The notes beneath the pieces are model-generated. The model was not told where the DNA came from and made no database searches. It worked only from the letters and a program-made list of their open reading frames with translations. From Bacteroidia bacterium (GTDB lineage: Bacteria > Bacteroidota > Bacteroidia > Bacteroidales > UBA5342), in NCBI GenBank assembly GCA_030433225.1, contig JAUIMD010000087.1, positions 1 to 7,467 on the forward strand: 7,467 bases of DNA, in the 5' to 3' direction. Of this stretch, positions 1-5,310 are shown one piece after another. The position numbers and the translations under genes are program-made. Numbering within the stretch: the stretch's first letter is position 1; each line of letters starts with the position of its first letter.

Positions 1-294
1 AAATTGCTCGTTGTTAAGAATTTCACCCAATTCTTTATCCTGAGCAGCAAACAGTTGCTTCATTTTGGCCAACATGGCTTCCCGGTCCATTTTACCCCCG
101 GCACGCGCTTCGGCAAATGCTTCGGCCCGGGTGGCATTGTAGCGCTGGGTGATTTCATCAAAATATTTGGCCTGTTTCCCCGATAGGTTCAGCTGCGGTG
201 TCAGTTGCTCGTAAGGAGGGCCGCCATGCTTTTGCTGCTGGCCGCACGAAACGGCTAAAAAGGTCAGCAACAGGATTTGAAAAAGTGTTTTCAT
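1..294 (-). CDS. Spy/CpxP-like small lipoprotein (partial, C-terminus beyond left edge)
   Basis: The first 98 codons are visible, from ATG at 294; the frame stays open to base 1. Residues 1-16 form a hydrophobic signal (MKTLFQILLLTFLAVS) ending at a lipobox AVSC, so Cys17 is probably lipidated. The mature part is hydrophilic and helical, rich in Gln, Lys, Glu and Ala. It shows the spaced pattern of Spy/CpxP/CnrR-type periplasmic proteins: 'LTPQLNLSGKQAKYFDEI' at about 31-48, a basic/acidic helix with Arg and Met around 57-80, and 'ILNNEQF' at 92-98, which looks like the family's second LTxxQ-like element. Members of this superfamily are periplasmic chaperones or metal/envelope-stress sensors. 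The gene is third in line after the receptor and DUF4374 genes, 66 bp away across a hairpin. Family assignment rests on pattern only, and the function (chaperone, metal binding or other) is inference. Confidence 0.6.
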   Translation of the reverse strand, partial: MKTLFQILLLTFLAVSCGQQQKHGGPPYEQLTPQLNLSGKQAKYFDEITQRYNATRAEAFAEARAGGKMDREAMLAKMKQLFAAQDKELGEILNNEQF

Positions 295-307
295 CTTGGA
301 AAGTTTT

Positions 308-335
308 AAAACCGACCTTTTTAAAAAGGCCGGTT
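308..335 (-). terminator. Hairpin with short U-tract between DUF4374 gene and Spy-like gene (terminator or attenuator)
   Basis: On the minus strand, AACCGGCCTTTTT (335-323) can pair with AAAAAGGTCGGTT (322-310). All positions are Watson-Crick except one G-U wobble; the innermost pairs must open to form the loop. The stem runs into TTTT (311-308). On the plus strand the same wobble position becomes an A-C mismatch and no T-run follows, so the structure favours leftward transcripts. It sits 26 bp past the DUF4374 stop codon and 14 bp before the next start. It could end the receptor-lipoprotein message, or only reduce read-through into the Spy-like gene. Confidence 0.55.
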
Positions 336-360
336 ATAGAATTTATTTTGTGGGTGGATG

Positions 361-1650
361 CTAGTAAACTCCTTCTACTATCACGTTGCCTCCATCCAGT
401 TTCAGGCCTTTTGCAAAGCCGGTTGCACTGTCATCTTCAGGGTCGAACTGGTACACGTACGATTCTCCACCAATCGGGCTAATGGCCATGTAAAATTTGC
501 CATCGCTTACCACGCCGCTTTCATATGAGAACAAGCCAGATAGCGGCAAATCAAGTTTAACGGCCGTTTTGTTGTAAATGTCTACTTTGGCCACGGTCCA
601 CGTATTTTCGCCGTTGTACTTGCCTTCATCCTCCAGGTAAATAGGCATATATCCAATACCATTTCCAACATAAAACCAACCATTGGCACCAATTTTTGTG
701 GAAAGGCCCAGTGCTTCAGATACATTAAAAAGGTAGGAAGGATCGTAAGCTCCATCTTTTAAACGGGTAATTACCGTTTTGTCGCCACCCGATAAATCAA
801 ACGAGTTGCCTGAAATAAACCAGTTTACCTGGTACACATCGCCTTGCTCATCCACATGCATAGATGGTGAGCGGTAACCACCGGTATGTCCGGTTGCCTC
901 ATCGGATTGGGTAATGGTTCCGTTGCTCAGCGATGGATAGTCGAAAACCAGGGTTTCCAACCCGCTCTGCTTCGGTTTGCGGAAGGGGGGTGGAATGGTA
1001 GCGTCAGACATATCCAGGTGCATCAGTCCGAAATAAATTTTATCGTCGGCAATTACAGGGCCATCCACACGCATGGGGTGGTAGCCAATGGTTGCACCTT
1101 GTTTTGCTTCTTCGGTTTGGGGAATTACAAACTCCGTTAAATTCGCAATGGTAAGCGATGGAATATCGATAGATGCCAGGCGCAGAGTACAAATGTTGTC
1201 GATAATGCTATCGGTGTTGGTAGCATGGTACACCGGAGTTACCACCACATTGTACACCATAATGGTATTTTCGCTGGCCAGTTTGTAGCGGGGGCGGTTG
1301 GTACCTACCGACAAACCTGCATTAATTTCCTTCACCACATCAAATCCGCCGTTTTCGTCCGGTGCATATTGCGTAAGTAAGCCGGTACCGTAGTTTAGCG
1401 AATAGTAATAATCGCCGGCTGAAATAACCCGCGCAGCCTGGTCGGCATCCAGCTGTGTTCCGTTGTCTACAAAACTCAGGCTTCCCTGACTTAAGTCTTC
1501 AACCTGTGCCAGGTAATAGGCCCCGTCAATTACGCCCAATACGGCAAAAGGCAGGGTTTCTCCTTCTACCGGAGGGGTCACATTATCTTCTTCACACGAA
1601 GTGGCCAATGCCATCATCAGGGCAAGCAGGCCTACATAAAGTTGCTTCAT
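361..1650 (-). CDS. DUF4374-family surface lipoprotein, XusB-like (putative siderophore-binding)
   Basis: 429 aa, ATG at 1650. Residues 1-18 are a lipoprotein signal (lipobox ATSC, Cys19). The acidic run EEDN directly after the Cys resembles the surface-export signal of Bacteroidota lipoproteins, suggesting it faces outward. The remainder is a beta-rich, repetitive propeller-like fold. DUF4374-type features include 'YYYSLNYGTGLLTQY' near 81-95, 'YRSPSMHVDEQGDVY' at 259-273, 'ITRLKDGAYDPSYLFN' at 294-309 and a terminal 'YVYQFDPEDD' strand near 398-407. In B. thetaiotaomicron the DUF4374-type protein XusB is a surface lipoprotein that binds ferric enterobactin and works with the TonB-dependent receptor XusA. 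Here the gene follows a receptor gene by 11 bp, so co-transcription is very likely. Family and partnership are well supported; the ligand is unknown. No gene symbol is given because orthology to XusB was not tested. Confidence 0.75.
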   Translation of the reverse strand: MKQLYVGLLALMMALATSCEEDNVTPPVEGETLPFAVLGVIDGAYYLAQVEDLSQGSLSFVDNGTQLDADQAARVISAGDYYYSLNYGTGLLTQYAPDENGGFDVVKEINAGLSVGTNRPRYKLASENTIMVYNVVVTPVYHATNTDSIIDNICTLRLASIDIPSLTIANLTEFVIPQTEEAKQGATIGYHPMRVDGPVIADDKIYFGLMHLDMSDATIPPPFRKPKQSGLETLVFDYPSLSNGTITQSDEATGHTGGYRSPSMHVDEQGDVYQVNWFISGNSFDLSGGDKTVITRLKDGAYDPSYLFNVSEALGLSTKIGANGWFYVGNGIGYMPIYLEDEGKYNGENTWTVAKVDIYNKTAVKLDLPLSGLFSYESGVVSDGKFYMAISPIGGESYVYQFDPEDDSATGFAKGLKLDGGNVIVEGVY

Positions 1651-1661
1651 TCTTTGTTGAT

Positions 1662-4061
1662 TTAGTTTGATTTATAAAATTGATAATTGATTTTCAGGTA
1701 AAAGGCTCTGCCCGGTTTTTGCAGGGCATAATTGTCGTAAAGCTGTGCGTTAAAAATGTTGCTTACATCCACCGAAAAAATGAGTTTGTTTTGCAGGAAG
1801 CCGTAGCCTGCGCCCAGGTTATGTCCTTGTTGTTGCGGAATGTAATCTTTGTTTTTATTGCCGTATTTCTCCGAATGCCGGTAAAACGGTGCCACATAAT
1901 TAAAGCGCCAGTACACAAAGGAGCGATGCTTTGAATCCAACAACTCATTTAAATGAATGCGGGCCTCGGTATTGGCATTAAAAAACGGGGTATTGGGCAT
2001 GCGCGTATTGTCGAGGCCATTGCTGTTTCCAAATTCATCGGTATCGGTTTGGATGATGGGGTGCGTGTAAGCCGCCGACTGCACAAAGCTAAACCAGTTT
2101 TTATAGGCGTAATCCACACTACCATCCACGCCATTTATAAGCACATTATCAAAGTTGATGTATTGAAAAACACCGGGATCGCTGGCAATTGCAAGCATCA
2201 TTTTTTGCGACACATTGCGATAGAATAGGTTTCCGGTCATTCTTAAGTGGTGATGTGCATTACTTACCGGATACACATCAAAACCTGCGTTTGCATTAAA
2301 GCTCTTTTCGGCTTGCAAATCCTTGTTGGGAAGAATGACCAGGCCGTCCCCCAAAATTTCGTTCGCTTCGGGCAATCGGGTGGAATTTTCAAAACTGAAA
2401 TTTAGCTTTACCCTATTGGATGCGGTATACGCCAATGCCACACCATACCCCGGAGCAGCTGCCGAAGCATGGTGGGTACTGTACTCCGTAACCCCAGCCA
2501 CCGTTTCTGACACCTTTACGCTGGCATTGTACCCAAAGTATTTAACAAAAAGACTCGCCAGCAATTTCTCCTGCAACCAGAGGCTGTTGTACGAAAGCCC
2601 CATCACATGCTTATTTAAGATTTGGGGGGCATAGTACCCTTCCGTTTTTTGAGTTATCAGCGGATCACGGTCGGTTCTGTTTACGTGGGTAAACACGTAA
2701 TTGTACACCAGTTTATGGAGGTGGTTAAACTTAAAAGTGGTGTTAAAACGGTTGAGTACCGAGTTTTCCGTGAGCTGGTTAAGGGTATACGATTGTTCCC
2801 CTCCCAATACACGCTTTATGGGTTCAACTTCTCCATACCAGTTGTAAATGTTGCGGGTGGTGTCTACACGTGAACGCTCCAGGCTGGAGTAGAACGTAAA
2901 GTTTCGCAGTTCCAGTTTTTGATGGAGCAAGGGGGTACTTTGCAGATTAAGGTAAGGCATCAGTACCTGTTGCGTATACGAAGCTTTCCCAAAAGGTACC
3001 TCCATGGTGGCTCCATGCTGCATCTCCTTGTCCATGCCCGAATACAGAAATCCAACCATAGCCTTTTCTGCCCATTTGGTTCGGGTAAAACCAACTTCGG
3101 TTTTGGAGGAGGCTGACTCAAAGGCATCGTGAAAACGCGGTACACGAATGCCCCTTTCCACTTCAAAAGTTTCTGTATTGGTCACATAAATGTCATCTCC
3201 CCACACCTCATAATCGTTGTCCGAGTAATTGTAAAACAAGTCTACTTTTCCAGTAAATCCGCTGGCCGAGTCACGCCAGGTGCCACTTACCGAGGCATTG
3301 TGTGTGTTAAACGACCCCATGGTGTAGGAGGCGAACAGGGTGTTTTGCAAATCTTTACGGCTGTGTAGGCTTATGGCGCCACCCAGGGCATCGCTTCCCA
3401 GGTCTACAGGTACCACACCTTTGTACACGTCTACCCGCTCCAATTGGTTTACCGGTATGGTGGATGGGGAAAAGGACGACCCAAAATACTCCATCGGAAT
3501 TTCATCGTAAAAAAAACGGATGGCACTTCCATCCATCCCATTGATGCTGTACGATACCCGCGACCCGAAGCCGGCCTGCTGCCTCACCTGAACCCCTGGT
3601 ATTTGTCGCAGCACCAGGTTTAGATCGATCGCCTCGGATTGAATTTCTTTTAAGGAAACCGAGTTGGCCGCATAACCGGATTGCTCAACCTGAGTGGTTT
3701 TGTGGATTCCATTTACCTGCACCTCGTTCACTGCAATTCTATCGGTGGCCAGTTGCATGTTTATTTCCTGCTTTTTACCAGTAACTATGGTAACCTCCAG
3801 TGTTCGGCTGATAAAGCCAATGCTGGAAAATTGCAGTTCCAGTTTGTCGGTATAGTCTACCTCTAAGGTGTATTTGCCCTGCATATCGGCAACCGTACCG
3901 GTGTGGGTGTTGCTTACCTGAATGGTAGCAAAAGGTATGGGGTTTCCATCCTCATCCGTAACCACACCAAAAATGGAGCTATTGGTTTTAGCTTGCGCCA
4001 ATACAGCATACCAGCCAAAGGCCGTTTGCAGCAACATAATATGGAGGAGGAGTCGGGGCAC
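1662..4061 (-). CDS. TonB-dependent outer-membrane receptor, XusA-like, with N-terminal CarboxypepD_reg-like domain
   Basis: 799 aa. The first codon is GTG (4059-4061); an internal ATG at 4037 would lose the N-terminal Arg of the signal peptide. Signal peptide about 1-24 (cleavage after AQA). CarboxypepD_reg-like domain about 29-105 ('GVVTDEDGNPIPFATIQV', 'GKYTLEVDYTDKLELQFSSIGF'). Plug about 113-235, opening 'VNEVQVNG' and including 'LRQIPGVQVRQQAGFGSRVS', 'LERVDVYKGVVPVDLGSDAL' and GGAISLHSR. Beta-barrel about 240-799, with a late 'NKDLQAEKSFNANAGFDV' motif common in siderophore/metal receptors and a final aromatic strand (FYLKINYQFYKSN). The length fits metal-chelate receptors better than SusC glycan importers (about 1000 aa), and no SusD gene is adjacent. 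The role is TonB/ExbBD-powered import of a bulky substrate across the outer membrane, probably a ferric siderophore given the DUF4374 partner. The substrate is inference. Confidence 0.88.
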   Translation of the reverse strand: MPRLLLHIMLLQTAFGWYAVLAQAKTNSSIFGVVTDEDGNPIPFATIQVSNTHTGTVADMQGKYTLEVDYTDKLELQFSSIGFISRTLEVTIVTGKKQEINMQLATDRIAVNEVQVNGIHKTTQVEQSGYAANSVSLKEIQSEAIDLNLVLRQIPGVQVRQQAGFGSRVSYSINGMDGSAIRFFYDEIPMEYFGSSFSPSTIPVNQLERVDVYKGVVPVDLGSDALGGAISLHSRKDLQNTLFASYTMGSFNTHNASVSGTWRDSASGFTGKVDLFYNYSDNDYEVWGDDIYVTNTETFEVERGIRVPRFHDAFESASSKTEVGFTRTKWAEKAMVGFLYSGMDKEMQHGATMEVPFGKASYTQQVLMPYLNLQSTPLLHQKLELRNFTFYSSLERSRVDTTRNIYNWYGEVEPIKRVLGGEQSYTLNQLTENSVLNRFNTTFKFNHLHKLVYNYVFTHVNRTDRDPLITQKTEGYYAPQILNKHVMGLSYNSLWLQEKLLASLFVKYFGYNASVKVSETVAGVTEYSTHHASAAAPGYGVALAYTASNRVKLNFSFENSTRLPEANEILGDGLVILPNKDLQAEKSFNANAGFDVYPVSNAHHHLRMTGNLFYRNVSQKMMLAIASDPGVFQYINFDNVLINGVDGSVDYAYKNWFSFVQSAAYTHPIIQTDTDEFGNSNGLDNTRMPNTPFFNANTEARIHLNELLDSKHRSFVYWRFNYVAPFYRHSEKYGNKNKDYIPQQQGHNLGAGYGFLQNKLIFSVDVSNIFNAQLYDNYALQKPGRAFYLKINYQFYKSN

Positions 4062-4075
4062 TATTTTGTTTTGTA

Positions 4076-4093
4076 CTAAGAATTAATCTTCAT
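4076..4093 (-). other. Five-codon ORF (MKINS-stop) just upstream of the receptor GTG start
   Basis: On the minus strand ATG AAG ATT AAT TCT TAG precedes the receptor's GTG start by 14 bp, in another frame. The receptor frame itself is open upstream of GTG for seven codons (TTC TTA GTA CAA AAC AAA ATA) back to a TAA. The ATG lies within a few bases of the transcription start expected from the TAnnTTTG element at 4098-4105. It may therefore be untranslated, a leaderless mini-ORF, or the relic of the true start after a one-base change. Confidence 0.3.
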
Positions 4094-4097
4094 AGTG

Positions 4098-4129
4098 CAA
4101 AACTAGAGCAAGACGTACGTAGCTACAAT
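4098..4129 (-). promoter_or_regulatory. Bacteroidota-type promoter for the receptor operon
   Basis: Read on the minus strand: ATTG at 4129-4126, a 20-bp spacer, then TAGTTTTG at 4105-4098. The second element matches the TAnnTTTG -7 consensus exactly, and the TTG/TTTG-like -33 element is at an acceptable distance. The expected transcription start is a few bases to the left (about 4090-4095), giving a leader of roughly 30 nt before the GTG codon at 4061. Confidence 0.6.
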
Positions 4130-4137
4130 CGCTACAA
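4113..4137. repeat. Short direct and inverted repeats over the receptor promoter (possible operator)
   Basis: GCTACAA occurs twice in direct orientation (4122-4128 and 4131-4137), a 9-bp period. GTAGC (4119-4123) and GCTAC (4131-4135) form a dyad. The palindromes ACGTACGT (4113-4120) and GTAGCTAC (4119-4126) overlap in the spacer and -33 region. The position is right for a transcription factor that controls the receptor operon. I see no sequence resembling a Fur box. Binding is inference. Confidence 0.3.
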
Positions 4138-4182
4138 ATGGTGATTTTAATAAGGCTCAGTTCAGAAATAAAATGTATTGCC

Positions 4183-4205
4183 TCGGGGTAGTGAAAGCAA
4201 CCCGA
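4183..4205. repeat. Inverted repeat TCGGG-N13-CCCGA in the divergent intergenic region
   Basis: TCGGG (4183-4187) and CCCGA (4201-4205) are inverted copies separated by 13 bp. They lie upstream of both divergent promoters, where a regulator could contact either side. The arms are only 5 bp, so chance occurrence is quite possible. There is no T-run that would make it a terminator. Confidence 0.15.
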
Positions 4206-4277
4206 AGAATCTGGTAAATGTATGGAACCCATTCCTAATATAGAATCCAATTCCGGGTTTTTTCAGGCCACAATATT

Positions 4278-4285
4278 TAACTTTA
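4278..4285 (+). promoter_or_regulatory. Weak candidate -7 element for the kelch/DUF5060 operon
   Basis: TAACTTTA differs from TAnnTTTG only in the last base and sits 29 bp before the ATG at 4315. No convincing TTTG-type -33 element lies about 20 bp upstream; there is only a T-run at 4258-4263. The following inverted repeat TTAGAA-AA-TTCTAA (4283-4296) overlaps the end of this element. It is offered because the two rightward genes need a promoter in this 253-bp region. Confidence 0.3.
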
Positions 4286-4296
4286 GAAAATTCTAA
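4283..4296. repeat. Perfect inverted repeat TTAGAA-AA-TTCTAA upstream of the kelch gene
   Basis: The 6-bp arms (4283-4288 and 4291-4296) are perfect inverted copies with a 2-bp spacer. A further TAGAA at 4303-4307 repeats the motif. The repeat overlaps the expected transcription start of the rightward operon, a typical place for a repressor site. Being A/T-rich, it could also be chance. Confidence 0.25.
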
Positions 4297-4314
4297 TTTT
4301 AATAGAAATTTCAG

Positions 4315-5301
4315 ATGCGCATTCTTTTTATTGTAGGGTTTTTACTAAGCATAGCTGCAACTGGTTATGCCCAAAAACTTGACGCTTATACCTGGAAAAC
4401 CTTGCCATCAAACGGGGAAGTAACCGGACGACATGAAAATGCCTTTGTTGAATTTCAGGGAAAGTTTTACTTGTTGGGAGGCAGAGGCAATAACCCTGTC
4501 AATGTTTTTGATCCCAATGCACAGACTTGGCAGGCGCTAAAAACACCACCCTTTGAAATGCATCATTTTCAGCCGGTTGTGTATGGAGATGCCATTTACC
4601 TGGTAAGCGCCATGACCGGAAAATACCCCAGGGAAACGCCACTTTCCCACATTTGGATATATTATCCGGAAAGAGATTTATGGAAAGAAGGTCCGGAGAT
4701 TCCCGAAATGTACAGAAGGGGAAGCGCAGGTGTGGCGGTGTTCAACGACACGATTTACGTTGTTGGCGGCATTGAATATGGACATACCAGTGGTACCACC
4801 AACCAGTTCGATGCATACGATCCCAGGACGAATACCTGGAAAAGCTTAACGAAAGCACCCACCATTCGGGACCATTTTAATGCTATTGTAGTTGGGCAAA
4901 AATTGTATTGCATAGGAGGCAGAAACACCAGTTTTCACCACCCCGATAACTTTTCTGCATTTTTTGGGGCAACCAATCCTTATGTGGATGTGTACGACTT
5001 TCAGACTCAACGGTGGATCACACTCGCTCATCAGCTTCCGGTTGCCACGGCAGCAGGGGGTGTGGCTTTAATGGGCAATAAAATTCTCTATGTAGGAGGA
5101 GAAAACAACGACCCCAAAGCGCATTCCGAAACGCAATGTTTGTCCATAGAATCAGGAGAATGGAAGCTCCTTTCACTTATGCACACCGGGCGGCATGGCA
5201 GCCAGCTAATCCAACATAACGGGAAATTCTACATTGCAGCGGGTAGTCCCAAACGGGGAGGTGGAGAGCTGCAATCCATTGAAATTTTCGCACCTGAATA
5301 A
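4315..5301 (+). CDS. Secreted six-blade kelch-repeat beta-propeller protein
   Basis: 328 aa with a classic signal peptide at 1-19 (MRILFIVGFLLSIAATGYA, cleavage before Q20) and no lipobox, so periplasmic or secreted. Six kelch units follow, starting near residues 39, 83, 134, 185, 244 and 291. The Gly-Gly pair is present in units 1, 3, 4 and 5 (55-56, 151-152, 201-202, 261-262), and late Trp residues occur at 72, 123, 175, 234 and 283. The sixth unit lacks the Trp strand, and the N-terminal 'AYTWKTL' (24-30) probably closes the ring. Kelch propellers bind ligands or act as enzymes, for example sialic acid mutarotase NanM and galactose oxidase. Neither identity is shown here: no sialic-acid genes are nearby, and the short single-domain form does not fit galactose oxidase. 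It precedes the DUF5060 hydrolase gene by 9 bp, so a carbohydrate-related role is inferred. Confidence 0.82.
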   Translation: MRILFIVGFLLSIAATGYAQKLDAYTWKTLPSNGEVTGRHENAFVEFQGKFYLLGGRGNNPVNVFDPNAQTWQALKTPPFEMHHFQPVVYGDAIYLVSAMTGKYPRETPLSHIWIYYPERDLWKEGPEIPEMYRRGSAGVAVFNDTIYVVGGIEYGHTSGTTNQFDAYDPRTNTWKSLTKAPTIRDHFNAIVVGQKLYCIGGRNTSFHHPDNFSAFFGATNPYVDVYDFQTQRWITLAHQLPVATAAGGVALMGNKILYVGGENNDPKAHSETQCLSIESGEWKLLSLMHTGRHGSQLIQHNGKFYIAAGSPKRGGGELQSIEIFAPE

Positions 5302-5310
5302 ACCTTTCTT

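Noticed and set aside
198..482. Plus-strand open frame overlapping the Spy-like and DUF4374 genes
   Set aside because: It crosses two better-supported minus-strand genes and the hairpin, and has no recognisable domain or signal. It is a shadow frame, like the other overlapping frames opposite the receptor and hydrolase genes.
1662..4061. SusC-type glycan importer
   Set aside because: The protein is about 200 residues shorter than typical SusC proteins, and the neighbour has no SusD features (no TPR-like helical repeats; it is beta-rich and DUF4374-like).
4062..4314. Fur-box, riboswitch or small-RNA gene in the divergent intergenic region
   Set aside because: I looked for a GATAATGATAATC-like Fur pattern and for a long structured leader. 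The receptor leader is only about 30 nt, and no convincing structure beyond the short repeats is present.
4315..5301. Galactose oxidase or sialic acid mutarotase NanM
   Set aside because: Shared kelch repeats alone do not identify either. The protein lacks the extra domains of galactose oxidase, and no sialic-acid genes are nearby.
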